Shown here one piece after another: positions 36,501-50,800 of a stretch of 64,000 nt of DNA. The stretch's first letter is position 1, and each line of letters begins with the position of its first letter. The DNA lies in assembly GCA_028564675.1 (NCBI GenBank), contig JAOVVO010000442.1, positions 1 to 64,000 of the forward strand, written 5' to 3'. Position numbers and translations under genes: made by a program. This DNA is from Onchocerca lupi (lineage: Eukaryota; Nematoda; Chromadorea; Rhabditida; Onchocercidae). The notes beneath the pieces were generated by a model. The model was not told the DNA's origin. It made no database searches and saw only the letters and a list, made by a program, of their open reading frames with translations.

Positions 36501-37412
36501 AAAATCTGAATCATGTATCATTTGGTCGCCTAACATTCAAATATGAAACTGATTCAAATCAAGAAATACTTGGTCAATTATTAGTAAAATTATTCACACT
36601 CCTAGTAGAAAGATGAGCCATGAAATGATTCTCCCAATTTCAATCATGACTAGAGCAGAATGATCATTTTCGTCTGATATTATGCAACTTTTCCTGCTTC
36701 AATCATTGCTTGTTTGAGAAACTAGCATTCAGAGTTTCCAGCTTCTTTTTACATCCGAATTAAAAATAAGAAAAGAAGGGAACTTGAAGATTCTTCGAAT
36801 AGTTCTCCTCCTAATGTATTCTTTCTTATATGTTGCAGAAAGTGTGCAACAATCACTTGAGGAAGCAATGAGTAAAAAGATTCCAATTAAACCGAATAAA
36901 GAACTATTAGGACGTATTGGTGCTGCTGCTGCAGGTGCTACATCCGAAGAAGAAATCGTTCAATCCGGTTTAGATTACTCGATGCAACGCTCAGGTTCGT
37001 CAAGTTTAGAATTATGAAATTCGAATTATGAGAAAAATTTCCACATGAATTCTGGCACTTTCTCGACTTTTTCAAACCATAATTTATGAGAATTCATAAC
37101 TATATTTACTAGAATCATCATTATTGGCATGAGCAATCAAGTAATGCTATTTTATAATAAATATTTACATAACCAAAAACGCCAGACTACTCTGAATATT
37201 GGACAGGGAGCTAATTCAGTAACTCTGATGTCTGAACAATCTGATCATTTTCTGAATCAATAAAATATAAATCCTTCATCATTTTAGCGGAATCGATCAT
37301 GCAAACGGCACAGAAATACAACTTAGGGTTGGATATCCGCACGGCAGCATATGCAAATTCGATCGAGAAAATCTACAATACCTATCTCACAGCCGGAATC
37401 ACATTCTCTTAA
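33551..37412 (+). CDS. gdh-1: glutamate dehydrogenase, animal-type
   Basis: Oxidative deamination of glutamate to 2-oxoglutarate and ammonia with NAD(P). Ten coding exons: 33557-33622, 33792-33932, 34284-34421, 34645-34954, 35187-35317, 35698-35853, 35951-36076, 36365-36572, 36839-36994 and 37288-37412; phases agree (518 aa). PTKGGIRFS and VDVPFGGAKGAVKIDP hold the substrate and catalytic lysines, SATGRGVWQALEAF leads into the NAD fold, and GFGNVGTYTAQYF is the glycine-rich loop. GANGPTTPAADKIL and SFFEWLKNLNHVSFGRLTFK are family hallmarks. The antenna region typical of animal enzymes is present (about residues 405-455). A TAACAG acceptor ends at 33550, seven bases before the ATG, so the mRNA probably starts there by trans-splicing. 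The first residues, MDVNAEDQELPLDEQLDPSF, are acidic and correspond to the start of mature mammalian enzyme: no mitochondrial presequence is visible. Confidence 0.96.
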
Positions 37413-38351
37413 ATCTATTGCCACTACACAAATTGATTTAAATATGAATCTACAAGAACTTTACATATTATTTCGCAACTAATTAAATGAAAAAATATTA
37501 CCTTAAACAAAATATTTTGATTTAAAATGCAAATCGATTTAAAAGTGAATTTAAATTTTCGCAATAATATGCCACAACAAAATGACTGAAAAAGCTTCAT
37601 AACATTCTCAAAATCTGTGCATCCGAAACTTAATAAAAGTTCAGCAAATGAGATCACCGATGATTTTTGCATGTCATACTCAAGATATCCCGGTGAAATT
37701 AATCTGCTTTAAACTTTACAAGGAAATCGATTTTATGCATTCGTGAAATGAAACAGACAAGATTATCTTGTAACTCGGAGTTGGCCAAATGTTTTTTTCG
37801 TCTGCACGCAAAATTCCTCAATTCATTCAAAATAAATTTACGAGATGCCTTTGTGGCATATAATTTTAAGAAAGATACGAATAATGCTCAAAATCCTACT
37901 GCTATTCACTTTTCATTTCTCCGGCAGTGATAAAGACGAATTGATGATATTAAACTAATTAATTAATTAATTAATCAGAAATGAATAGGAATCTACAAAC
38001 CAGAAAAATCCATAGATTATATAGAAATTTCAACTCGAAAAAGTAATAGTATCGGACGAGATAAGTCTCCATCGAGCATGAAAATGTTTAAATATTTTTA
38101 ACCAAAAATTTTTTGGACTTATCAACTCATAGACAATAGCAGTAATATATTTTCTTCTGTAAACGATAAAAAAGAATTTAAGATGAAGTGATACATAGGT
38201 ATAACAAAGTGAAACGAGTAATCATAAATATAACATTGCATTTTTAACATATGGCACAGAATGCAGCGTTTTGCAATTTTGATTTCTACATTAGGAAGAA
38301 TTTGACACTCTCTCTCAGCTTCTACAGTTAAAAACATAAACTAAAGAAAGA
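37413..38351. other. region downstream of gdh
   Basis: About 0.9 kb, AT-rich. An (AATT)n stretch lies at about 37953-37974. The open frame at 37748-37930 has no support. Nothing else is recognised. Confidence 0.6.
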
Positions 38352-38713
38352 ATGACTTTATCTGGAAGAGTAAACGTGGTTCTAGTCCAAATTAAACGAT
38401 TGGGTAAGAAGAGAAATTACCGAAATACATTAAATCCAAAATTCGGAATCAAATTTAGTGTCACAAATGTTGGAAATACTTCGTATGGAAATTTGAAAAA
38501 GAAAAAGTGTAAATTAAATGAAGATCAGACCCGATTATCCGATCCCATAATGTCCTTTTTTAGATTTCTGAAAATGTTGATTTAACAAATTTTGCTGTCG
38601 GAAAAAGTACCGCCGTTGCAATATATAAAGTAACGATGAATGTGACTGGATTACAAATTAAATGTCGAAGAATTGATCAAACTGGCAAAATTATTTATGA
38701 AATAAACATCTGA
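38352..38713 (+). CDS. possible small gene of unknown function
   Basis: The first frame starts at ATG 38352 (MTLSGRVNVVLVQIKRLGKK) and stays open to 38585. A second frame, following a CCTTTTTTAG acceptor, reads ISENVDLTNFAVGKSTAVAI, then YKVTMNVTGLQIKCRRIDQT, to TGA at 38713. Both look protein-like. I could not join them in phase: the good donor GTAAGA near 38404 leaves one extra base. Either a donor was missed, or a base error or a frameshift mutation has broken the gene. The stop lies about 170 bases from the par-3 stop on the other strand, so the two would be convergent. Confidence 0.35.
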
Positions 38714-38884
38714 GGAATTAAAAATGTAGTTAAGCATAATAGCATGAATATTTAAATACATTTATGGCCATTATCAAACTAAATAAGAAGTGAGGAAATT
38801 TAGTTAAAAATATATTGAAGTGGTTTTTGGTAAGGTTGGAAATGTATTTCGTTCAAGAAGTTAACAAATTAAAGATTAGTATTC

Positions 38885-41800
38885 TTAATTATTGGTGGTG
38901 ACATTATATACGGTATTAGGACGAGGAGCACGACAAGTCGCAGTTCCCCCCATAAACATCGTTTCATCAGGTACTGTTGCAATAAGCGTTACACGTTGTT
39001 CCTGATCATTTGTGCGATTCCGACGTGTTGCTCGAAGATATTTTCGATAATCGAAATCATTCGTGGTTTGCTGTTGGAAGCCCTGCTGAAATGAATCATT
39101 ATTCGGAGATCGAATATCTATAGTTCGCGATCGTAGTGGTTGCTGCTTGGGAAGTGATGGATTAGACGGTCCGTAATGAATTTTGATGTATTTGATTGGT
39201 TTCGGAACATTGATCACATTCGCATGTTTGTAATTTTTTGCTGGTGATTCTAGTAATGCTTGCAAGTAAGTAGGAGACGAAAGAGTAGTTCGATCAAAAT
39301 CATAAGATAAGTACGGTGCTGAAGGAACAGATGATTTAGAAGGAGGAGATGATAAGGTAAAATTATCAAAGAAACTCGGGCATTCTTTCTGCTGGGATTG
39401 GTGAGAATCTAGCAACAGTGGTTGTTGAGAAATAAAATTTCGTGATGATTGTTGCTGCTGATTTTGGTAGAAGTGCTCATGAGTGGATATAGATGTTTGA
39501 GGCTTCAAAGAACTTTTTTGTTGCTCTTTGAATGGTCGAGTAAAAATTGATTTAGCACGATTTCGTAAACTTGAACGAGTTTCTGCTCGTGAATCATTAG
39601 TTCGATGTCTTGACATCGGTGTGGAAGATGCAAAAAAGAAAGTTCTAGAAGTCGGAAATACGACCGGAATGTGAGGCATAGCCGGTTGCGTAATAGGGAC
39701 CAGTCCTTTCGATATTCTGCCTCGTTCGTACTCCTGATGAGGTAAGCTGAGTTGGACACGACTGGAATCTATAAAAAATTAAATTTTCAAAATATATCCA
39801 TGTAATAAATAGCTAAGTAAACTTGAAAATCGTTTATTTTGAAATTAAAACTCATTTCCACCAACAATACCTCATAAGAGACTTAATCATTTGCCCAAAG
39901 ATCGCAAAAATACTCATGCTTCTTTTTCATTCATTCCATTTCCTATTCCATTTTATGTTCGAAATTCAAAAATTATTAAGTTCAGTGTTTAGGTTTAATT
40001 AGTGGCCAGCAAGATGGCAAATATTGTTTAATAAAGGATGTGTGTTTTGGAGTATTAAACTTCAATTTCCATGCTATAGTGTACGTTAGTATATTAGACT
40101 GGACCATAAGAGAGCCAGAATGGAAATAAACTCGTCATTTAGAGAATTTAAAAGAGTTGAAAGTTGAAATAAATTGCATTACAAGACGTTTTTAAAACCA
40201 TATACGCCTAAGACCTATGACTCCAATATTATCATGATTTAAAGTAAAAAAGTGTTAGATTTAATGTGCAAAATTTGAATATTTAAATAAATAACCTTTC
40301 GTGGCAAATTTGTTGTACCGTTGCTCGGTTGGATGACATTGTTTTTGTTGCTGCTGTGGGAAAGTAAGTATGTTGGGACGAATATCCGCCTCTTCCTCTT
40401 GTAACAACAGGTATATTTCCGTATGCGGCAGCTGTACTGTACGCAAACCAAGCATTGAAGGCGTCGTAGTAATCGGTATTGCATCCCGTGTAATACGCCA
40501 TGCGTTGTTGCTGCTGTTCACGTCGTTCTTCGTAACAACGCTGTGGGTGGATTCGATACTGTCGATGTTGTTGTTGCTGCTGTTGACGAGACTGCATGTA
40601 TAATTCATTGCTACAGTCACTGGAAAAAGAAAAAACGACATGAGAAGGAACTCAAGAATCTACGTTTCCGCCCATATTCTTCAAATTCATTCTCCAAATT
40701 ATGTTCCGTATTTTGACGCAACTTTTACGTCTTAAATTCCAACTTCACAATTACTCTGATCGAACATACTTTCTTGCTTGTCGACTGATGCATGAGTTTC
40801 TTCCTTTTTCGCTTCTACATTCGTTGTTGCAAACTGCTGTCTGATATTGTTCCCTCCAGCTATGCAATGCATTTCTGGATGCTCCTTGTTCCTAAAAAGT
40901 AGCAAATACAAAAATCAAAAAACACTTTTCATAAGAGGAAAACAGAATTTCAAAAAAATTACAAAACATGCAGGATTGATGTTTTTCAAATGAAAACGAT
41001 TTTTCTTGAGTTTGTAAAGTGTGGTAAAAATTTGCAAAGGATTTTTTAAAGCAAAGATTATTAAAATTCTTCAGTACTCTCTGAAATATTTCAAATTGTA
41101 TGAAATTCATGTAAAGTCCCATTTACCAAACAATATCTATGAAATTGCGCATGAAGAAACATTTTCAGAATGTTTCATGCAAAAAAGATGCATTTTCGTC
41201 GTGCAAAATATGTGTGTCACATATTCGATATTGTGTAAAGTTTGAAGCGCAACAGAAAGCTAGCTGGAAAAAAAGCTTATCGTAATTTAGAACTCACAAA
41301 AAAAAGAGAAAATCAATCCTCTTTTGGTCGAATTCAAAATACCAAAAATGAAAGCTATAGCTATTCGATGAAATAATTTTTTATACAAGTTTGAAATTTT
41401 TATACCGGCATATTTTAACAGAAAAGGAACTAAAAAAAAAAGAAAAAAAAAGTTAAATCGTTATTTTCAAGAACAATACACAAAAGTTTCGGCAGAAATG
41501 GCTGTAGCAATAAACAAATGGGATGCTTGAAGCATGTAAGAGAGAAGTCTACAGAAGATTAGGTAAAGCTTGCAAGGTTACCCGCCCACCTCTCAGCAAA
41601 GCTATAGTAGAACTTTGAATTTGCAACCCGAATGTAGCCACTGGCGGGTAATTCCTCTGCATTGCAAAGAATTTCTGTTTTACACGTTCCAGGCATTTCC
41701 TGAATTTGAGACTTATTGATACTCATTTGAAAGATTCTCAACCATTGCCTTTCTTACAAACTGCTTATTGCTTGATATTACATAGTGCAATAGCATGCTA

Positions 41801-44800
41801 ATGAAGCTATCCAAGAAAACATTTTCAACGATTGGTAAACTTTCAGAAAAATAAAAAAACTTTAAAAACATAAAAACTAGTATACTATAATTTAGTTATA
41901 ACAGTAATCTCAAGAGATCCCCCAGAGCATTTCACAATCATTCTGCTGTCAAAAAAAATCAAACGAAACTTACGTTCACATAGTAATCAGGGCCTGTTGA
42001 CTGCAAAATGTCAGAGGATGATGGTTTGTATGGTGGTGGTGCTCTGCGTATCGATTGATTACTTTTGCTTTCTTTATTCCATTCTTGATGATCTTGCGTT
42101 CTAGAATTGATTAAAGGATATGAACAAACAGGCTTGAAGAATTGATCCTAATAAATGATCTTATCTTTGGCGTAATTTTTTTTTAAAACTGTTACACTTA
42201 CCAATTCCTTCACATTACTGTATTCAACATCATAAATTTTCTTCTGTAATAATTTCACAAACCTATTCGTCTTTTCGATAAAATTGTTTTCCGTAGTGCT
42301 AAATGATAACAACTTTTCTGGAGATGCATCACGCGATCTCGAATTACCAAGTCTCTGGGTAATCTTTGAAAATATACTACTGCAAATAAAAAACAGATTA
42401 TTTACAAATCGCTCAAAACTAATTATTGATAATTTTAGTCTCAAGACCAATAATTTTGTTTAAACGAATACTAGCAATATGAGGGAAATAAATGAATGTT
42501 AAAAAAATTAAATATCAATATAACAAATGTAAATGATGAGAAGAATTTTAACTAGAACGTTTTTAGAAAATGACTTCTGACTGAAAAATAGAGAATGCTA
42601 AATGCAACTTAACCTTCCAACTGATTTCCTTCGTTGCTGTTTTTCCTTGGAAGCAGCAGAAATTTCGCGAGGTAAAGATGCATAAGGTTCATTCCGATCT
42701 TTCTCTAAAAATACCACCTATACAAATAAAAATGTAAATTTTCCTTGTTACCAACTTTAAATCTCCGAAAGTTCTTCACCGATTGCTTTGAAATTTTAAT
42801 AAAACGTTGCATTCGAATAGCGCGTTTTTTTATACAGATATACCTACTTTTTTTCTTCACCTGTCACAGATGTGACAGGTAAAAGTAATTGAGCAGACTG
42901 GATTTTTTGACCGCGCCTACTTTCTGCATTGATCACACCTTCCTGTCCAGATAGAATTCACTGATACTATATTAAAATCAGTAAAGTTACCTGCAGAATT
43001 ATGATCTTCTGCATCGGAAATAGCGTGCTTCATGCAACCATTAGTTCGAGATTTTTGGGCTCGCTTGAGAGTATTTGGATGGCCTCGTCTAGCCGTTTGT
43101 TCTCCCCGAGAGTCTCGGAAGGCTGGTCCACTAGGATGACTGTAATGCAGAATACTACTTCTGAACAAAAGCTAAACTAAAAATAATCGTTTAGGAGTAA
43201 ATGATAACATGGAATATTGGAAAGAGCAAAAAATGTAACATACGCAGATACAGTTGTCAGTTCTGATCGGTGCGCCTCCATACTTTCGAGGCTTATTGAA
43301 CGACGATTAGGAGATGCTGAAATGGCTACTCATAAAGCAGATAAAATATCCATAAATATTCCGCCACCCAAGCGACCAATTTAATATTCTGATATCAGAA
43401 AGAATAAAAGTTAGAAAAAATGAGGGATAGATGTTATTTGAAATCAAAGTGACATGCCTGCATAGAATACAAGATCTATTGGCATTAACTATGAACAACA
43501 CTAGCAAAGTGACAAAGAATAATCATTCAGCAATCTGTCATCAGAACAAGCTATACTTTTATGATATTTCTAGCATCCTTAGTTTATTTCAATTGAAAAA
43601 TAAAATGTAAATTTTCAAAAATTAAATCATAAAATTTGATCAACATTTAGTAATAAATCATGCTTACATGATGAAAGAGCCACATTTATCCTATCATTTT
43701 TAGTATTACTGGAAGAAGTAGCAGATGGCGTGGTAATGATTTTTTCACGATTTCCTATAGATCTTCCGGAGTCAGTTTTTTCATCCGATGACCGAAATAA
43801 TGCTAAACTTCGCCGACGGCATCTTTCCCCAAGCGATGTGGCGCTGCGAGACGAGGACATCGCAGATTGCTGTACAGATGGACTGACAAACGGAACGAAA
43901 TGTTGCAAGAGTGGAGCTGAAGCGTTAATTTATGCAAAAAAAAAAAAAAAAAAAAAAAAAAGAAAAAAAAAAGAAGAAAAAAGCGATGAATAAATCTTGA
44001 ATAAAAAAGATAAAGCAATATCAAACAGCGTTAAGCAAAAATAAAACAAAAACAATGACCACCTCTAAACCACATTTTTTCACTAAAACAAAACAAATCA
44101 CAATGTCATGCATGTTAAAAATAAGAAATGCCTTATCTCTGCTTCCTAAATAATCAGTAGTGATTAAAGCTTTTAAACAAAATCAAGCTGAAAATGAAAT
44201 AATCCAGCAGCAACTTATATAGGGCTTCAAAATGAAGAAGCACTTACCACTCATTTGACGATTGTGCTTAATTTTTTGAAAAAGCATTGTATTGTTCGCA
44301 TCATTTCCAATACCCATATGCCGCTTTTCCGATATCGATCTGCAAAAGCAGGCTTTTTCTGCATAAAAATTAAAAATACTTAGCTTTTGTTGCACAAAAA
44401 TTTAAAAAAGGTTATTACAATTGTTGAAAAAACGCACACTTTTTTTTATTGCAATTATAAGATATCTTTTATGTAGTATTTCTTGATGTTTTTTGATTTC
44501 AAATATAATTTTTCAAGACTTTATATCATGAAATATTTTTTGACTTTTATATCATGAAATATTTTTTTATAGCAACTTTTACTAGTAAGCTGACTTTCTG
44601 GCAGGGTTTTTTCGACTGAAAGCACTGATATCAACATGGCTCATTTCATCTTCTGATATACACTTCTGCTTATCGCTTGAGATGGAATCCAAATCTTCAT
44701 TTGTATTTCTAGAAAGAACACTGAAGATGAAACAAACGATCATTCATTAAACATAAGTTCTCGATATACTTTAATAATTCTAAAACATGCAAACTTAGAA

Positions 44801-47800
44801 TTGAGCATTTCAAATCAACAAACGTATAGAAATGATCACTTCAAGATCTGAATCAGTAGTATGATTACAGTAAATATAATCGTCATTCAAATTGCGCATA
44901 TCAATAATGTATAATAAATATTTGAGAGGTTTAATAGGAAATAAGAAATTGGACAGTAATTATTTTATAATTTAGGATAAAAGCATTCATATATGGTTAT
45001 GCTCAGCTCTTGAGAAAAAATTTCACAAAAAAATGAGAAAATCTGAGGATAATAAAGAAATATTACAAAGAATGCTCGCCCGAACTACTAAGTCGTTGTC
45101 TTGACATGTCTGCATTATAATCATTTGAAGTTCTTTGATTTTTTACGACCGCTTCATCATTATCTGTAAATGAAATATGTATAATTGAAATTATATATAT
45201 GTATTTCCATATAGCCTACCGAATTATGTATACAAGAATGAATTTAAATGAAAGGTTAAATAATAACATCGATCTTCCCTATTGGAGATACTTGATCTTA
45301 GTTGATATATGGTTGTATCACTCACGAGATGAATTGCTTACATAATTTGACATTTTAATATTTATGCACGGCTATGATTCTATAAGAAATTGATGAAATT
45401 ACCATCAATTAAAAATTACCTTCAGATTTTGTTCGAGATCCATCATGCACTTTAGAACTCTTACAATATGGAATCAAAGATTCGTCTACCAAATTCCTTG
45501 TATTTGGAGAATCATTGCTATGGCGTGATTCAACTTTTCTTGCAACTTTTAAACAGACATTACTTGCGTTCGGTCCTAAATATAAAAGATTTTAGTGAAC
45601 AGATATTTTAAACATTATTTTTGCAATCTTCCAACGCAATCTGTTTTAAATTTACATAAAGCAATTCTCAGCACTTACCTAAGTTTTTCAGACATCTAGT
45701 GATAGCATCACTAGCCTCCGAATTCTTTGTCATTCGTCTCAAATCAATATCTTCAATTCCAATTAACTGATCATTCAACTGTAATCTTCCATCTTTATAT
45801 GCAGCACCACCATGTAAAACCTGAGATAGTGTGTAATTGTGATTTTTCAGAAGTTTACTTTTCAGAGCAAATAAAGATGCTAGGACGAACAGTATTCGAA
45901 AAGCACCACTAGAATTAAAAAAGCGGTATCAATCAAAGTCTAATAAGACATTCAGCAAACACTGGAAGCCAGTCAAATGTAGAACTAACTTTTTTGACAA
46001 ATATTCCACAATCATGACGTGTACCATCAGGCTTCATAATAGCTCTCGCTTTTAAGCTTATACCCAATCCAGCACTTCCCGTTTCATTCAAAGCAATCTT
46101 TAATGTCAAAATCTCCTCTCTGCAATTTTTATTTAATTTTTTAGAACAAAGAATATCATTTATCTTATAAAAGAAAACCATTTTAATTACTCGCAGATAG
46201 AATCAAGACAAAGGATTCTTTCATGTTGCCTGAAATGCCTCTAATGGTTTTGCTCGTAATGGAGATTAACACTTTGTGAAATGACCTTTAACAATTTAGT
46301 TTTATCTACAAAATTTAATAAGCAGAAAAATTCTTAAAATCTTTTTATGGTTCTTCCATTCTCAAATTTCGACCAATGCATTAAAAGTAAATGATGTCCA
46401 ACATTTTATTTGTCTTCAAGAACCAATTGAACAAAATTACTAATTAATTGTACCCATGTTGTTCCGTCCCTTCACTGGCTCTTCTTTCTTGGTGACAACA
46501 TTTTCTATCGTCATGGTTACTTTTAACAGTTGTTGAATAATGGTTTTCGTTTTCCTGATTTGAAAGACGCGAAACTAATAAGTTTATTGAATCACCAACA
46601 TTCAGTTTTTTGAGACGTTCGACCATATCATTTTGGGTAAGTTCAGTTGTTTTCTCACCATTGATCTAGAATTTAAAGAGAAAGCCCTAAAATTTGTTTT
46701 AGAGAAAGTAACAAAGCAAGTGGGAGGATTATAATCATTTCTACACATTTAAAACGAAATTCCGAAATGTCACATATAAATTAGAGTAGTTACTGCACTC
46801 TTAGAATAGAAATAAAACAAATATTCAGCATCGCACTTGATAATATATAAAATCATAATCATTTCTACAAAAAAAAATTATTACCTCTAATAACCGATCA
46901 CCAGCTCTTAATTTATTTACTGCAGCACCATCTGCTTTCACAGTTCCAATATAAAATAATCGTTCACCTTTACCAGTTTCGCGACTCGTAATGGTAAAAC
47001 CAAATCCGCCACTTCCTGAGATAAGTTTATTAATTGTCGAACAAAACTAGAAAATGGTAAAGTATTTTTATTTGTTTAGCTTCTATTCACAATTTCTATA
47101 ATCACCATTGGAATATTCGTATATTTTGGGAAACTGCCATCTTCGCAACTATTCATGGAAATCAACAAATAGCAAAGAATAGATTAGAACATGATCATAC
47201 TTTTAACAATTTCAACTGGAAATGTTGTTCCAAGAACTGTTGTATTAGCCTGCTGTAATGCAGATAGTATTGGCCGCTTCTGCATACTGTTCGTTGATGA
47301 TTGACTACGATGAGAGATTACTGAAAATTAAAAAAAAAAGAAAAAAATTAACAAATTTGCAAGAAAATTATTAGGATCATTATTATTTAATAATCCCTAC
47401 ATCATTAAAATATACTGCATAATAAAGCATAATCATTCAACAAAATTATTTGAATATTTAATTTTATGTCCTTAAGATACTTCAATAATATGCATGATAC
47501 GATAGATACCGATCCCCCAAAACATAATGAAAGTTTCTTGCATTTACCCGTTTTAGCTTCCTTGCTATGTTGTCCGTAATTCAAAATAATAAATGTAAAA
47601 AGTAACCATCAATATCACTATGCTAGTTAACTTTATTTATTTTTCTCTTTTAACGCGATGCTTTTAATGTTAAAAACATATTCAGATCTAAAATAAATGA
47701 AAACCATATATTCATAATTGCTTTACGTAACAATTTATACTTTCACTCGGAGTTGCATTGTTGCCTTACACTCTACATTACTTGCATATCGTCTTGAATT

Positions 47801-50800
47801 ACAAAGGAATTTCCAATCGTCATTAATAAAACACTCTCATAAATTTTATTAAATAATTTCTGGACTGACAGTTCAAGAACTTACTATCACTCGTAAATGT
47901 CTCTATGGAACGATCGATTGTCAAACTTGGGTGAGCAACTGCTTGTATTTCATGTAAATAGGCACGCGCTCTTGAGATCGACATCTATAAAGTGCAGTTG
48001 AAGTTGCTGAATCATTATCTATTTACTTATGTAATTTTAACCACTTGTCGGAAGAACCCGAAAGATGTAATTATTGTAAATAAGGAGTGTTAAAGAGATT
48101 GACAAGCGGATAAACATATGGTTAAAATTACATTAAAAAAAACATGCGATTAAATTTACCGCCAAAACGATAAAGATATTTACCGCCAAAATGATAGAAT
48201 GTTTACCGCCAAAACGCTCCGATTTAAAGGTAAACAAAATGAAATCGACCAATCACAAGGCGACAAGTTCGAGATCAGGAAAGGAGGAGAAATTCGGGAA
48301 GGATTAAAATATTCGGTCTTTGGAGCAGAATCATTTCAAATTTGACAGCAATTGACAATAGTTCAAATTCGGAGTTCTTACACCGACATAGGAACAGTTT
48401 TACAACGACACAGATCGACACAGTAATCGACAATTCAATTATTCTATTCTTCATTACGAGTGACAAAGGAAAGAATAATCCAGTGATCAATTTGCTTGGA
48501 TAATCTCAAATAATTGTAACGGAGAACCACTCCTCCATCAATCAATAAAACTTTTTGCAAAAAGATCCGTCTTTATCACAAAATAAACAAGAAACTTTCC
48601 CGATATCATTTATTTGTACATGAATGAGCAAGGGAATAAGTTTGATGATTGGCCCTAAAACTTACTCATTCTGTGATAAAAATCATTTCCAAATACTAGT
48701 AAAAATATATGAATTGATAGAGCCGACTTCACATTATTTTTAATTATTAACCTGATAAACAGGACGCTGATTGATTTCCACAATGCGATCACCAACCCGA
48801 AGACGCCCATCACTACCAACCCGACCTTCATCATCAATTTGCCGGATCTCCACAGCTTGCAAGCGCATATTATTTGCTGGGTCATATACCGGTGAAATCT
48901 AAAGAGAAGAAACAAAAATTCCAAAGTTTCAAAATTAAATAAACATATGATTATCGGCTTTCATGTTCTTTGATCTTCCCACAGATGAAGAAAAATATAG
49001 TGACCATCTACAAATTTTTATTATTGATTCGCTGCATATAGTTGTTCAAAGCAGATCGATTGAGAAGCGAAAGGTAATTAGTAGTGTGTTTTTGATATAT
49101 GATTAAAGACGTAACTCTTTCGGTTTACTCTGTTCTTCAACAGATACCCTACTTTTTCTAGTTAGTAAAAAGCATATCTGAACATTAAAATAACATCAGA
49201 TCACCAAGTCAAGATGATAATATTATAAATATTAATGAAGAAAAGTATAATAAGAGGAAGAATTGACATACCTCAATACCTAACTGCATATTAATAGTGC
49301 TATCTGAAAATATAATTACTGTTTGTCCTCGATTTGCTGCCTCCATTAGTGGTATTAATTTCGAACTTTTCATGTCTGTTTTTATTGCACAACTTTTAAT
49401 ATCATTTGCTAGTTTTTCTTCCAGTCGTTCTTTAGCATCAAAAAAATTGTCAGTGAGACGCGATTTCCTAGTGGATGATCGAGTCATCGGTGATTCTTTC
49501 GTAAAAATTGCCGATTCTTGTGATGACAGATGGTCAACATCTGAAAAGAAAAAAATATTAATTAGTTTAATCTAAGTAAGTCTTTGGGAAAGATAGCATT
49601 AATAAATGACAAATTTAAAGCAGATCCTCAATGAATAATGAAAAGCAATGAGACTGAAGATGTGTATTTCAATCTCTTGCATTTCCTTGAAAAACTGAGA
49701 GATACTTGCTTAATCATAATATAAATACAGCAAAGAAAAATTAAACTTCTTTGTTCCTATTCAGACATCTAATAAAAAGTCAAAGATATAAAATCAAATC
49801 AATTACAAAAGAAATTAAAAACCTGGAGAAATAGTAACCCGATATTTACTTCTCGGTGACCCGCTGACATTTTTTAAGGCAGAATGAATGATACGACGCG
49901 TGCTCGATACATCAGTACGTTTCTGACCGAAATGTGTAGCTGGAGAAGTTGATGGAGAAACTGATTCAGAATCCGTTATAACTGAGGATGAAGATGGCTT
50001 TTGTTGCAGTATGTGCGTGTTGTCCGGAATCACTTGTAAACCATCAGCTAAATTAAATTATTTAATGTTGCTTTATTAATCACATCGTCGCAAATTATGC
50101 AACTGAAATATAATAATATAATCCTCTATATAATCCTGTTTGTAAGCGTCTATCAGTTATATTTGAAAATATCTCTCATTAAAATTATTTTTTAAATTAA
50201 TTTAGAAAAAATACTGTCCAAAAAAAAAGAAACCTCCAAGATCATTGCTGAAAATTTTGATTTCATCTCAACCATTCGAAATACTTTTTAAAAGCCGTCA
50301 AATGCTAGCAAAAGAATCAAATAAAGTTTCAATCGCAAATAAAACGAACTTGGCGCAACAGCAATATTTGTTATTTCAACAATATCACCATCGCTGGAAC
50401 TTGAAATGATGTTTAATTTACCATCCAGAATACTTTCTGTTGATGCGGCGGTTTTTGCAGTTGGCGAAGAACTTGACGATATTATTCCGTTGTTGGCAAA
50501 ACGAGAGGAACTTGTTGGAGCTGAATCCATTATAACATAGCTCGGTTCATCGTAGATGGCTAATATCTAAAACAGATATTTATTCACATGAGAAGTCATT
50601 CATCAAAACTCTTAAATATGTAATTATTTAATGAAATTGAATTATGGGATTGTTAGAAAATTAAAAAAGTTCAGATAAAAAGTTCATTTTATAGGAATTT
50701 TGAACATTTATCTACTTTTTATCAAGCGTTGATTTCATCGATGTGGAACTAATGATTCCGAAAGTCAATTTCTTGTTCTTTCTATCTTCATCTTCTTTAC

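Noticed and set aside
39992..40001. GGTTTAATTA, the first ten bases of the nematode spliced leader SL1.
   Set aside because: The match stops after ten bases, and no donor or small nuclear RNA structure follows. It is not an SL RNA gene.
40261..40641. Minus-strand frame of 126 codons (NSSNNNIDSIESTHSVVTKN) overlapping par-3 exon 25.
   Set aside because: As the main frame it would need C-rich third positions unlike the rest of the gene. The phase from exon 24 selects the Gln/Tyr-rich frame. It is kept only as part of the dual-frame observation.
43803..44024. Minus-strand frame with a long Leu/Phe run.
   Set aside because: It reads through the A26/A-G-rich tract and overlaps par-3 exon 17 in another frame; a shadow.
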